From an uncultured Rikenellaceae bacterium (GTDB lineage: Bacteria; Bacteroidota; Bacteroidia; Bacteroidales; Rikenellaceae): a stretch of 36,591 nt of DNA. The stretch's first letter is position 1; each line of letters begins with the position of its first letter. The stretch spans positions 1 to 36,591 of the forward strand of contig CAMQVY010000020.1 of NCBI GenBank assembly GCA_947038405.1, given 5' to 3'. Shown here piece by piece: positions 15,287 through 23,214 of this stretch. The translations under genes and the position numbers were made by a program. The notes beneath the pieces are model-generated. The model was not told the origin of the DNA and did not search any database. It worked only from the letters and a program-made list of their open reading frames with translations.

Positions 15287-16273
15287 ATGAACAAAAGGTA
15301 TTTATTATCATTTTTACCAATTGCCTTAATGGTAAGTTGTGGTTCTTTGAAGCGAGGAGCTAAAAGTGAAGTGGAGGTTATTGCGCCAAAAACAGAGCAG
15401 AAAACAGTTGTATTATACCCTGAATTAGAGGGAAGTATTTATAGTGATTCGTTACGCCCAGTTGTAGTAATAGAGCCAAATGTAATAGGTGTAAATCTCA
15501 AGAGAGTCTATCCAAAGATGATTTTTACATCTGTTCAGAGTGCAAATGTAAAGTACAGCGATAAGACATTGCCTAAAAATGGAATGAAGTTAGACTTAGA
15601 TGAGTTGTCTAATGAGTTTACTTTTCCATTTGATAGTAGAGTGATTTCAGACTATGGAATAAGAGGTCGTAGTATACATACAGGAATTGATATAAAATCT
15701 AATGCAAGTGACACTATCCACGCAGTATTTGATGGAGTTGTACGTATGTCTAAAGGCTATAGTGGTTATGGGAACGTTATCGTTATCCGACATTACAATG
15801 GATTAGAGACAGTATATGCGCATAATCGTAGGAATTTAGTAAAGGTAAATGACGTTGTTAAATCTGGTGATCCAATCTCATTGGAGGGTAGAACAGGGCG
15901 TGCAACAACAGAGCACCTTCATTTTGAAGTTCGAGTTGATGGTGAGTATTTTAATCCACGAAAATTAGTAGATTTTGAGAAAAAGAAGTTGCAGTCTGGG
16001 AATTTAACTATTACTAGACCTGGAAGTAAAAGTATTCTTGCAGTGTTGTCTAGTGTTGATATTAAGGAGAATATGCCAAATGATCACCCAACATTCAGCG
16101 ATTCTAAACCTACACCAAGTAGTGCAAATGGTAAGTACCATAAGATTGTATCAGGAGATACTCTTTATGGTATCGCATTAAAGAATAAAACAACTGTTTC
16201 TTCGTTATGTAAATTAAACAATATAACAAAGAATACGACTCTTAAACTGGGTAGAACATTGCGAGTAAAATAG
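15287..16273 (+). CDS. M23 peptidase lipoprotein with C-terminal LysM domain
   Basis: A 328-residue envelope protein. The N-terminal signal ends in a lipobox-like LMVSC (C18), so it is probably lipid-anchored. The M23 (LytM/gametolysin-like) domain spans about 112-220, with zinc and catalytic residues visible as HTGID (H131, D135), YAH (H179) and HLHFE (H210, H212), which suggests an active glycyl or D-amino-acid peptide hydrolase. A LysM peptidoglycan-binding module (about 284-328, SGDTLYGIALKNKTTVSSL) closes the chain. The order M23 then LysM is the reverse of EnvC/NlpD types. It likely trims or remodels peptidoglycan. It has its own -7 promoter box. Confidence 0.88.
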   Translation: MNKRYLLSFLPIALMVSCGSLKRGAKSEVEVIAPKTEQKTVVLYPELEGSIYSDSLRPVVVIEPNVIGVNLKRVYPKMIFTSVQSANVKYSDKTLPKNGMKLDLDELSNEFTFPFDSRVISDYGIRGRSIHTGIDIKSNASDTIHAVFDGVVRMSKGYSGYGNVIVIRHYNGLETVYAHNRRNLVKVNDVVKSGDPISLEGRTGRATTEHLHFEVRVDGEYFNPRKLVDFEKKKLQSGNLTITRPGSKSILAVLSSVDIKENMPNDHPTFSDSKPTPSSANGKYHKIVSGDTLYGIALKNKTTVSSLCKLNNITKNTTLKLGRTLRVK

Positions 16274-16374
16274 ATAGAGAGTTAAACAAACTTTATAAAA
16301 AATGCTCTTTTTGGGCGAGGCTGCGTGGTTGCAGTGAATAATTTACAAATAAAAATTAAATAAAAAAATTGGTT

Positions 16375-16971
16375 ATGAATATGAAAAAAGGTACAATCAT
16401 CCTGATTGTTGTAGTTGGAGTTATCGTGTTGTCTCTATTGTCATTTAAGAGTACATACAACACATTAGTTGGAATGAGAGAAGAGACAAAATCTCAGTGG
16501 TCAAATGTAGAGAATCAGTATCAGCGTCGTGCAGACCTTATTCCGAATCTTGTGAATACAGTTAAAGGTTATGCAGACCATGAGTCTAAAACATTAACAT
16601 CTGTTATTGAGGCTAGAAGTAAGGCTACAAGCATGCAGATTAATTTCGATGAGATGACTCCTGAGACTCTACAACAATTTAATAAAGCTCAAAGTGCAGT
16701 ATCTTCAGGTTTAGGTCGTTTAATGGCAGTTTCAGAGAGCTATCCTGATTTGAAAGCAAATCAAAATTTTAGAGATCTTCAAGTTCAATTGGAAGGTACA
16801 GAAAATAGAATCTCTGTAGAGCGTAGAAACTTTAATACATCTGCAAAGGCCTATAATAGCTATGTTTTGCAGTTTCCTCGCAATATAATAGCTTCGATGT
16901 TTGGATTTGACAAGACTCCATACTTTGAGGCAGAGACTGGAAGTGAAAAAGCTCCTGAAGTAAAATTTTAA
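16375..16971 (+). CDS. lemA: LemA family protein
   Basis: A 198-residue protein with one N-terminal membrane helix (TIILIVVVGVIVLSLLSF) and then a long helical domain containing YQRRADLIPNLVNTVKGYADHE and NRISVERRNFN, the LemA (PF04011) signature. An upstream TTG at 16369 in the same frame is rejected in favour of this ATG, which follows an A-rich leader. LemA proteins are membrane-anchored helical bundles of unclear function, with the bulk outside the cytoplasm. The gene precedes two TPM-domain genes by 5 and then 8 bases, a common LemA-TPM operon thought to act in envelope maintenance. The 16274-16368 gap holds only a short CTGC/GCAG hairpin at about 16321. Confidence 0.9.
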   Translation: MNMKKGTIILIVVVGVIVLSLLSFKSTYNTLVGMREETKSQWSNVENQYQRRADLIPNLVNTVKGYADHESKTLTSVIEARSKATSMQINFDEMTPETLQQFNKAQSAVSSGLGRLMAVSESYPDLKANQNFRDLQVQLEGTENRISVERRNFNTSAKAYNSYVLQFPRNIIASMFGFDKTPYFEAETGSEKAPEVKF

Positions 16972-16976
16972 TTGAT

Positions 16977-17414
16977 ATGTCAAAAGCATCAAAGTTATTG
17001 ACTAAAGAGCAGAAACAAGTAATTGTTTCTGCTATACAGAGGGTTGAGAAATCTACATCAGCAGAGTTGAGAGTTCATTTTGAGGACAAGTGTAATAGCG
17101 ATGTTCTCGACAGAGCGGTTCAAGTGTTTGCAAAACTTGGAATGAAAAAAACGGCTGCTAGAAATGGCGTTCTTATATATGTATCTGTTGTATCTCGCAA
17201 GAGTGCCATAATAGGGGATGAGAGTGTTAATGCTTGCGTCCATAAGGAGTTTTGGAGCGAGTGTGATTCATCTATGAGATCATCTTTTGCAGAAGGAGAT
17301 TATGTTGAGGGGGTATGTAATGCGCTAAGTATGCTTGAGAATGAGCTTAAAGAGCACTTCCCATATCAATCAGATGATGTGAATGAATTGTCTGACGAAA
17401 TCTCTATTGGCTAG
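16977..17414 (+). CDS. TPM domain protein (soluble)
   Basis: A 145-residue protein without a signal peptide. STSAELRVHFEDKC, VQVFAKLGMKKTAARNGVLIYVS and SFAEGDYVEGVCNALSMLENEL follow the TPM domain (PF04536) layout. TPM domains were first described for Arabidopsis TLP18.3 and were proposed to have phosphatase activity, though the bacterial role is unsettled. It sits between lemA and a second, secreted TPM protein, overlapping neither but with gaps of only 5 and 8 bases, so it is surely cotranscribed with them. Confidence 0.82.
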   Translation: MSKASKLLTKEQKQVIVSAIQRVEKSTSAELRVHFEDKCNSDVLDRAVQVFAKLGMKKTAARNGVLIYVSVVSRKSAIIGDESVNACVHKEFWSECDSSMRSSFAEGDYVEGVCNALSMLENELKEHFPYQSDDVNELSDEISIG

Positions 17415-17422
17415 TTAAAATT

Positions 17423-18238
17423 ATGATTATGAAGAGAAGTATATATTTAATATGTTTAGCCATCTTTGTGACGTTCTCAGCGATGTCTCAGGCATTGCCC
17501 GAACCGATGAAGCCAGCCCGTTTGGTTAATGATTTTGCAGGGATATTTACTGAGAGCCAGAGACAGCAGTTGGAGAGTAACTTGGTTAATTTTGATAAAA
17601 AAACATCTACTCAAATTGCTGTTGTTACAGTCTCTACACTCGACGGAACATCAGTAGGTGATTATGCGACTAAACTATTTAATAAATGGGGTATTGGAGG
17701 TAATTCTAAAAAGAATAATGGAGTTTTAATCTTAATAAAACCAAAAACTAAACAGGAGATAGGACGTACTTTTATCACTATTGGTTATGGATTAGAGGGT
17801 GCTATTCCCGATATTCTTACGGGTCGTATCATTGATAATGATATGATCCCATCATTTAAACAAAATGACTATTTTACTGGTGTTGCTAAAGCTATCAATA
17901 CAATAGAGTCTCTTGCAGTTGGCGAGTTTACGGCAGAACAATATGTAAAGAAACATGCAGATAAAAAAGGGTCTGGATCTCTTATATTTGTTATTATACT
18001 AATTGTTTTTGGACTAATAAGTGCATTCTCTAAGAATGGACGAAATGGTGGCGAGACAATGAGTTCTACTGATAGTGGCAGCAGAGCCTTGAACGGAGTT
18101 CTTTTAGCTAGTATTCTTCTTGGTGGAAGAGGTGGCGGCGGAGGCGGCGGCTTTGGTGGTTTTTCTGGTGGCGGTGGCGGTTTTGGAGGCTTCGGAGGAG
18201 GCTTCTCTGGCGGTGGCGGTGCTGGTGGTTCATGGTAA
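17423..18238 (+). CDS. TPM domain protein with glycine-rich C-terminus (YgcG-like)
   Basis: A 271-residue secreted or membrane protein. A signal peptide covers about residues 1-24, the TPM domain about 32-160 (ARLVNDFAGIFTESQR, TQIAVVTVSTLDG, NNGVLILIKP), then a membrane helix (SLIFVIILIVFGLISAF, about 189-205) and a C-terminal tail from about 228 made almost wholly of Gly with Phe and Ser, ending GGSW. This is the YgcG layout. ATG at 17429 is an alternative start two codons in. Last gene of the lemA-TPM-TPM operon, closed by a terminator. The low-complexity tail is typical and not a frameshift. Confidence 0.87.
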   Translation: MIMKRSIYLICLAIFVTFSAMSQALPEPMKPARLVNDFAGIFTESQRQQLESNLVNFDKKTSTQIAVVTVSTLDGTSVGDYATKLFNKWGIGGNSKKNNGVLILIKPKTKQEIGRTFITIGYGLEGAIPDILTGRIIDNDMIPSFKQNDYFTGVAKAINTIESLAVGEFTAEQYVKKHADKKGSGSLIFVIILIVFGLISAFSKNGRNGGETMSSTDSGSRALNGVLLASILLGGRGGGGGGGFGGFSGGGGGFGGFGGGFSGGGGAGGSW

Positions 18239-18257
18239 GCTAAGTATATATTATACT

Positions 18258-18297
18258 AAAAAGCACCATATAGAATTTTCTATATGGTGCTTTTTTT
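18258..18297 (+). terminator. Intrinsic terminator after the lemA-TPM operon
   Basis: AAAAAGCACCATATA (18258-18272) is the exact reverse complement of 18281-18295, followed by more T. With A tracts on the left arm it could also stop minus-strand transcripts from the converging lysO gene. Confidence 0.88.
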
Positions 18298-18347
18298 ATT
18301 TGAGTGAGGTAGCGTACTGTCACTTGTGTTATCGTATTCAACTTTGT

Positions 18348-18947
18348 TTATATTGTGCAGAATAGGGTCACAAGAATCGGTACACTTAAATCTACTACGA
18401 ATCCGTGGAATATTGCAACAACAATAAACTCTTTACCAGAATATTTAGTAATGATAGGTAGTGTAGTGTCCATTGTTGTAGCTCCTCCAACTGAGATTGG
18501 CGCTAGTTTTCCAAAATAATATACAAGAAGAGGGGCCCCTATAAGAGCAATAGCCTCTCTAATTATATTAGAAAGAAGAGCAATTGTTCCAAGTTCAATA
18601 CCTTTGTACTCTGTGATGAATATGCTTGATAGTGAGTAGTATCCAAATCCTGCGCCAACAGCCATGCACTCTGTTGCAGAGCGATCTATGAATAGGCTTA
18701 CGAATGCGCAGCCTAGTATAGTCCCTGTGATTGTCATTACAGGAAGAAGAGCTAATCTTAAATCTATTGTTTTTAGACTTTTAAGTATTTTCGGATCACT
18801 TCCGATGCTTACTCCGACGCAAAACATTAAGGTACAAATTGTATAGTAGCTAATGTTGCTTTCTAATATTTCTGTGGGTATAATTTGGTATAGTCCAATC
18901 AGGACTCCAATTATAAATAACGATACAATAATTAAACTCCCTTTCAT
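18348..18947 (-). CDS. Lysine exporter LysO family, C-terminal part (DUF340)
   Basis: A 199-residue membrane protein with about five or six hydrophobic helices. The segments MAVGAGFGYYSLSSIFITEYKG and LLSNIIREAIALIGAPLLV, followed by GGATTMDTTLPIITKYSG, are the conserved core of LysO (E. coli YbjE, PF03956), including the charged and polar residues thought to form the transport path. E. coli LysO is one chain that exports L-lysine. Here the function is divided over two genes: the partner carrying the N-terminal helices lies directly upstream, and the two overlap by four bases (ATGA). Probably both products assemble into one exporter in the inner membrane. Confidence 0.82.
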   Translation of the reverse strand: MKGSLIIVSLFIIGVLIGLYQIIPTEILESNISYYTICTLMFCVGVSIGSDPKILKSLKTIDLRLALLPVMTITGTILGCAFVSLFIDRSATECMAVGAGFGYYSLSSIFITEYKGIELGTIALLSNIIREAIALIGAPLLVYYFGKLAPISVGGATTMDTTLPIITKYSGKEFIVVAIFHGFVVDLSVPILVTLFCTI

Positions 18948-19228
18948 TGTTTTTTAATGTTAGTTTGTTTGCGATTAATGACACGCCACAGTGCCCAAGA
19001 TGCGAGCACACTTCCACCTACTGCACCGATAGTGATGTAGATAGCCTCTAAACCTATTGTATGAAGGTTGTTGATTATCTCTTTATTAGCTCCAACTTCT
19101 ATTCCAAGAAGGAGTAGAAGTAGCCATACGAGAACGGTAATAATTTTGTGTGTAAATTGAATTTTCTTATCTCTAATTAAGTATCCGAATAACACACCGG
19201 ATAGCATAATGCCCATTATTATAAACAT
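18944..19228 (-). CDS. Lysine exporter LysO family, N-terminal part (DUF340)
   Basis: A 94-residue protein with about three membrane helices (MFIIMGIMLSGVLFGYL, KIITVLVWLLLLLLGIEVG, LEAIYITIGAVGGSVLASWAL), matching the N-terminal region of LysO. The frame is open back to a TTG at 19249, but that codon lies inside the -7 promoter box, so the ATG at 19228 is chosen; another ATG at 19216 is possible. The IEVGANKEII stretch matches the family's conserved G-x-N motif. The gene stop overlaps the start of the C-terminal partner in ATGA, so translation is coupled. Confidence 0.75.
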   Translation of the reverse strand: MFIIMGIMLSGVLFGYLIRDKKIQFTHKIITVLVWLLLLLLGIEVGANKEIINNLHTIGLEAIYITIGAVGGSVLASWALWRVINRKQTNIKKQ

Positions 19229-19246
19229 AATATATATTTTAAGGCA

Positions 19247-19278
19247 CAAAGATAGTTATTTGTTTTTATTTTAACAAA
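19247..19278 (-). promoter_or_regulatory. Full consensus promoter of the lysO gene pair
   Basis: On the minus strand TTTG (19275-19278) is followed after exactly 20 bases by TATCTTTG (19247-19254). Both elements match the Bacteroidetes promoter consensus. The expected transcript start is a few bases before the ATG at 19228, giving a very short leader. Confidence 0.75.
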
Positions 19279-19330
19279 TTAAATTGAAATGTTATTTTTT
19301 CATTAAAAACGATTGATTTAGTTTAAATAT

Positions 19331-19403
19331 TAGTCCCCTGCAATTAAGTATCCTCGCCTACGTAGGGCAGTCAGTTGGCGGTGATACTACATACAGGGGA
19401 CTA
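19331..19403. repeat. Long three-tier hairpin downstream of sodB, related to the intergenic repeats
   Basis: TAGTCCCCTG (19331-19340) pairs perfectly with 19394-19403; inside, AGTATC (19347-19352) pairs with GATACT (19383-19388); innermost is CGCCTACGTAGGGCAG, which resembles the GCGTA-loop hairpin of the repeat family. It begins 10 bases past the sodB stop. There is no long U tract, so termination would depend on the stem alone; RNA stabilisation or a decayed repeat are alternatives. Confidence 0.65.
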
Positions 19404-19412
19404 AATTTAAGT

Positions 19413-20003
19413 TTATTTATTATCCCATCTGCTAGAAACTTCATCCCAGTTTACGATGTTCCATAATTTCTCCAAATACTCTGCTCTTAGGTTTCTGTAA
19501 TCAATATAGTATGCGTGTTCCCAAACATCTATACATAGAATAGGTTTAAGGTCATCGGTTATTGGAGTCTCTGCATTTGATCTCTTTACGATAGATAATT
19601 TATCATCTTTGTCAACTACTAACCATGCCCATCCTGAGCCAAATTGTCCCATTGCCGCTGTATTCAACTCTTTTTTCATGTTGTCAACAGATTCAAAATC
19701 TCGAATGATTGCCTCTTCTAGAGATGTTGATGGTGTTGTTCCTGAATTTGGTGTTAGTGCAAGGAAGTAGAATGAGTGGTTATACACTTGTGCTGCATTG
19801 TTGAATATGCCTCCATCACTATTCATAATTATCTCCTCTAGTGACATGTTTTCAAACTCACTATCAGGGATTAAATTATTTAGATTGTTAACGTATGCTT
19901 GGTGATGTTTGCCATAGTGGTAGTTCATTGTCTCTTCACTGATATATGGCTCTAGTGCGTTAAGAGCATAAGGAAGTTCTGGAAGTTTAATTGTTGTTGT
20001 CAT
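19413..20003 (-). CDS. sodB: Superoxide dismutase, Fe type (possibly cambialistic)
   Basis: A 196-residue enzyme of normal length that dismutates superoxide in the cytoplasm. The four metal ligands are visible as H29 (YHYGKHH), H76 (NHSFYF), D159 and H163 (DVWEHAYYIDY). The second-sphere glutamine is at position 72 in NNAAQVYNH, as in FeSOD, rather than at the MnSOD position; Bacteroides enzymes of this type can also work with manganese. It is a single gene with no clear TAnnTTTG box upstream on the minus strand, so a regulator-dependent promoter is possible. Downstream lies the long hairpin at 19331-19403. Confidence 0.94.
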   Translation of the reverse strand: MTTTIKLPELPYALNALEPYISEETMNYHYGKHHQAYVNNLNNLIPDSEFENMSLEEIIMNSDGGIFNNAAQVYNHSFYFLALTPNSGTTPSTSLEEAIIRDFESVDNMKKELNTAAMGQFGSGWAWLVVDKDDKLSIVKRSNAETPITDDLKPILCIDVWEHAYYIDYRNLRAEYLEKLWNIVNWDEVSSRWDNK

Positions 20004-20134
20004 TATTATAAGTATTTAAAGGTTAAAATAATTGTGTTTTGTATAATTGTTAAGGTCAATAATCGTACCATTGTCTCTAAATATACTCTATTTAAACTAG
20101 AAACTCACATAAGAATAAAATATATGAAAAAAAT

Positions 20135-20165
20135 AATCAAATTTCTTTGAAAATTTTGTTTTCAA
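20135..20165 (+). repeat. Remnant of the intergenic repeat (ACTTCTGTGAAAAC module)
   Basis: AATCAAATTTCTTTGAAAAT followed by TTTGTTTTCAA aligns without gaps to the module AATCAAACTTCTGTGAAAAC-TACGTTTTCTG of the tandem arrays, with about eight mismatches. The hairpin modules are absent. It lies in the divergent sodB/arg gap (20004-20290); the rest of that gap is AT-rich, apart from the arg promoter. Confidence 0.4.
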
Positions 20166-20226
20166 GGGTTAGTTTCCAGTATATTGCTTTTAAAATGTAA
20201 TCTTTTTGTAAAAAAACAAACACTTC

Positions 20227-20258
20227 TTGCTTTTTTAGAGTCAAAATTGGTATCTTTG
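20227..20258 (+). promoter_or_regulatory. Promoter of the arginine operon
   Basis: TTG (20227-20229) is followed after 21 bases by TATCTTTG (20251-20258), a good Bacteroidetes promoter. The start codon of the first gene is 33 bases downstream. No ArgR box could be recognised with confidence. Confidence 0.65.
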
Positions 20259-20290
20259 TCGACTTAAATAAATGGTTTTTATAGATAGAT

Positions 20291-20869
20291 ATGACAATCG
20301 AAGATTTTGTAGTTAGAGTTGCTACAGAGAATGATACCCAGTTTGCTGCTGCTATTTGTTATGAAATGGCTGAGTCGGCAAAGGCACGTGGTACAGGTAT
20401 CGCAAAAAGAACTCCTGAGTATGTTGCCAATAAGATGACAGAAGGTAAAGCAGTAATAGCTTTTCATAATGATGGAACTTGGGCTGGTTTTAGTTATATA
20501 GAGACTTGGGGACATGGAGATTATGTCGCTAATTCGGGATTGATTATTGATCCCCAATTCAGAAAGTTAGGATTGGCTAAGGCAATTAAAACGGAAACTT
20601 TTTTCCTATCATTAGAGAAGTATAAGGGGGCTAAACTATTTGGTTTAACCACGGGGCTTGCTGTGATGAAGATTAATAACGAAATTGGGTATAGACCTGT
20701 CGTTTTCGCCGAATTGACGGATGATGAGCAGTTTTGGAAAGGTTGCCAAAATTGTGTGAACTACCCAATATTACAGAGTAAGAATAGACAGAATTGCCTA
20801 TGCACTGCGATGTTATTCGACCCAGAGGTCGATGTTGTTAAGGTAAAAAAAGCAATTGTTAAAGAGTAG
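20291..20869 (+). CDS. GNAT acyltransferase, candidate first enzyme of arginine synthesis
   Basis: A 192-residue GNAT-fold protein. The acyl-CoA loop is visible as IDPQFRKLGLAKAIK (about residues 86-100), after the usual beta strand (NSGLI). It is the first gene of an arg operon whose other members are argG, argC, argD and argB. No argA or argJ is present, so it most likely acylates glutamate. In Bacteroides fragilis the pathway runs through succinylated intermediates, so the donor may be succinyl-CoA rather than acetyl-CoA; the sequence does not decide this. A cysteine-containing tail (C-x2-C at CQNC, then NCLC near residue 172) is a notable trait. Role inferred from context and family. Confidence 0.75.
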   Translation: MTIEDFVVRVATENDTQFAAAICYEMAESAKARGTGIAKRTPEYVANKMTEGKAVIAFHNDGTWAGFSYIETWGHGDYVANSGLIIDPQFRKLGLAKAIKTETFFLSLEKYKGAKLFGLTTGLAVMKINNEIGYRPVVFAELTDDEQFWKGCQNCVNYPILQSKNRQNCLCTAMLFDPEVDVVKVKKAIVKE

Positions 20870-20895
20870 TAGTTTTTAAAATATAAAATATTAAA

Positions 20896-20911
20896 AAAAC
20901 TATATAGTTTT
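20896..20911. other. Perfect 16-base palindrome before argG
   Basis: AAAACTATATAGTTTT reads the same on both strands and lies 25 bases before the argG start in an AT-rich 66-base gap. It could be an operator or a weak hairpin; low information content makes chance possible. Confidence 0.3.
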
Positions 20912-20935
20912 ATATATTTAAGAAATTTTAATAGG

Positions 20936-22129
20936 ATGAAAAAAGTAGTTTTAGCATTTAGTGGCGGTTTAGATACGTCATATTGTGCAATTTACCTCGC
21001 CAAAGAGATGGGGCTTGAGGTGCACGCAGCATTAGCAAATACAGGTGGTTTCTCTGAAGAGGAGCTTGCGGATATTGAACGAAGAGCACTTGGTTTAGGT
21101 GTGAAGAGTTATGTTGCTTTAGATGTAACGCAGGATTACTACGAGAACACTATTAAATATATGGTATTTGGTAATGTCCTTAAAAATTCAACTTACCCAA
21201 TCTCTGTAAGTTCAGAGAGAATCTCTCAGGCTACTGTAATTGCTAAGTATGCTAAGGATATGGGAGCTGATTTTCTTTGCCATGGCTCTACGGGTGCTGG
21301 TAATGACCAGATCCGTTTTGATATGGTATTTAATATTATAGCACCAGAAGTAGAGGTTATTGCTCTTGTGAGAGAGAAGAGACTTAGTAGAGAAGAGGAG
21401 ATTGATTATTTACGCAGCAATGGGGTTGATTTTGACTTTCATAAAGCAGAATACTCAATTAATCAAGGTATCTGGGGAACATCAATCGGAGGTAAAGAGA
21501 CTTTGACTTCAAGTGAAACTCTTCCTGAGGCTGCTTATCCTTCTCAGTTGACTGAAACTGAGCCAACTAAAGTAACTCTTACTTTTGATAAAGGTGAGTT
21601 TGTTGGTCTTAATGGTGAGCGTTTTGAGAATAAAATAGAGGCTATCCAACAACTTAACTTAATTGCAGCAAAATATGCAATTGGTAGAGATATGCACATT
21701 GGTGACACTATAATTGGAATTAAAGGTAGAGTAGGTTTTGAAGCTGCTGCTCCGATGGTGATAATTAAGGCACATCATATGTTAGAGAAACACACTCTTA
21801 CTAAATGGCAGTTGTTCTGGAAAGATCAAATCTCAGCATTTTATGGTAATCACCTACACGAAGGTCAATATTATGATCCCGTTATGCGTGATATGGAAGC
21901 TATGTTGGAGAAGAGTCAAAGATACGTTACAGGTGATGTATTCGTTGAGTTACATCCATACCGTTTCGTTATGGTTGGAGTTGAGAGTGAGCACGATTTG
22001 ATGAGCGATAAGTTTGGTGCTTATGGTGAGACAATGAGTGACTGGACAAGTGAAGATGTTAAAGGATTCGGTAAAATGTTCGGTAACCAAAATACTATCT
22101 TCTATAAAATTAATGGTTTAGAGGAGTAG
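20936..22129 (+). CDS. argG: Argininosuccinate synthase
   Basis: A 397-residue enzyme that joins citrulline and aspartate with ATP. The N-terminal AFSGGLDTSYC (7-17) is the PP-loop ATP pyrophosphatase motif. The family segments GSTGAGNDQIRFD (about 116-128), SINQGIWGTSIGG and the C-terminal LHPYRFVMVG are all present. Length is normal. The following argC begins six bases after its stop, and the preceding GNAT gene is 66 bases upstream, so all are probably one operon. It performs the penultimate step of arginine synthesis; argH, which would complete the pathway, is not in the window. Confidence 0.93.
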   Translation: MKKVVLAFSGGLDTSYCAIYLAKEMGLEVHAALANTGGFSEEELADIERRALGLGVKSYVALDVTQDYYENTIKYMVFGNVLKNSTYPISVSSERISQATVIAKYAKDMGADFLCHGSTGAGNDQIRFDMVFNIIAPEVEVIALVREKRLSREEEIDYLRSNGVDFDFHKAEYSINQGIWGTSIGGKETLTSSETLPEAAYPSQLTETEPTKVTLTFDKGEFVGLNGERFENKIEAIQQLNLIAAKYAIGRDMHIGDTIIGIKGRVGFEAAAPMVIIKAHHMLEKHTLTKWQLFWKDQISAFYGNHLHEGQYYDPVMRDMEAMLEKSQRYVTGDVFVELHPYRFVMVGVESEHDLMSDKFGAYGETMSDWTSEDVKGFGKMFGNQNTIFYKINGLEE

Positions 22130-22135
22130 GAAATT

Positions 22136-23113
22136 ATGATAAAAGTAGGTATTATTGGTGGTGCTGGTTACACTGGAGGAGAGGCGATTCGTCTCTTAAT
22201 AAACCACCCAGAGGTTGAACTCTCTTTTGTACAGAGTACTTCTAATGCAGGAAACTATATATATAAAGTGCACACAGATTTGTTGGGTGATACTGATATG
22301 AAGTTTGCTGAGCAGATGAGTACTGATGTTGATGTTTTATTTTTGTGCGTTGGACATGGTGATGCTCGTAAGTTTATGGAGAGTCACGAGTTGCCTGAAA
22401 CTGTAAGAGTAATAGATTTAAGTCAAGATTTTAGACTTGATGCAGGTCATACTATTGGTAGTAGAGAGTTTGTTTATGGTCTTTCTGAGAAAAATCTTGA
22501 TGAAATATCTAAAGCTAAAAATATCGCTAATCCAGGGTGTTTTGCGACAGCGTTACAGTTGGGTATGTTGCCTTTAGCAGCAGCAGGACTATTGACTGAT
22601 GATGTGCATATTAGTGCGGCAACAGGTTCTACTGGTGCTGGACAGAAATTAGCAGCAACATCTCATTTTAGCTGGAGAGCAAATAACTTCTCTACATATA
22701 AGTGTTTTGACCACCAACATCTAAATGAGATAGGAGAGACAATTCACTCTTTAATGCCTAACTTTAGCTCTGCAATTAACTTCATTCCTTATAGAGGAGA
22801 TTTCCCTAGAGGTATATTCGCTTCAATATACACAAAGTGTAATTTGAGTGAAGAGGAGGTTGTAGCGCTATATAAGGAGTACTATAAGGATGCAGAGTTT
22901 ACGGTTGTAAGCGATACAAATATAGCACTTAAACAGGTGGTAAATACAAATAAATGTCTATTGTATGTATCTAAGCATGGAGATAATGTATGTATAATGA
23001 GTGCTATCGACAACTTGCTTAAAGGCGCTAGTGGTCAAGCGGTTCAGAATATGAATATTATGTTTGGATTAGATCAGCGATGTGGTTTGAAACTTAAACC
23101 AGCAGCATTTTAA
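22136..23113 (+). CDS. argC: N-acyl-glutamyl-phosphate reductase
   Basis: A 325-residue NADPH-dependent reductase. GGAGYTGGEAIRLL (8-21) is the Rossmann loop and NPGCFATA (132-139) carries the catalytic cysteine C135; the later HFSWRANNFSTYKCFDHQHLNEI segment holds the conserved substrate-binding and catalytic histidine. It reduces N-acylglutamyl phosphate to the semialdehyde; in Bacteroides-type pathways the acyl group may be succinyl. It follows argG by six bases. A diverged repeat hairpin sits in the 101-base gap before argD. Confidence 0.92.
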   Translation: MIKVGIIGGAGYTGGEAIRLLINHPEVELSFVQSTSNAGNYIYKVHTDLLGDTDMKFAEQMSTDVDVLFLCVGHGDARKFMESHELPETVRVIDLSQDFRLDAGHTIGSREFVYGLSEKNLDEISKAKNIANPGCFATALQLGMLPLAAAGLLTDDVHISAATGSTGAGQKLAATSHFSWRANNFSTYKCFDHQHLNEIGETIHSLMPNFSSAINFIPYRGDFPRGIFASIYTKCNLSEEEVVALYKEYYKDAEFTVVSDTNIALKQVVNTNKCLLYVSKHGDNVCIMSAIDNLLKGASGQAVQNMNIMFGLDQRCGLKLKPAAF

Positions 23114-23120
23114 TTATAGT

Positions 23121-23156
23121 TCTCTGCGGACACTCATTGCTGCTCGTGCAGGGCAG
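23121..23156 (+). repeat. Diverged single copy of the intergenic hairpin repeat
   Basis: CTGCTC (23140-23145), loop GTGCA and GGGCAG (23151-23156) form a hairpin equivalent to the GCGTA-loop hairpin of the tandem arrays, preceded by CTGCGGACACTC in place of GTGCGATCACGC. Lies between argC and argD. Confidence 0.6.
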
Positions 23157-23214
23157 TTTGTAGGCTAGTTTCCTTGAATAGCTTGTGTCGCGAAACTTTT
23201 AAATTATTTTTATT

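Noticed and set aside
18120-18365. 81-codon ORF in another frame over the glycine-rich tail
   Set aside because: An Ala/Val/Glu-rich frame-shifted reading of GGN codons, overlapping the terminator.
19229-19249. TTG start for the LysO N-terminal protein
   Set aside because: The codon lies inside the -7 promoter box and so is upstream of the expected transcript start.
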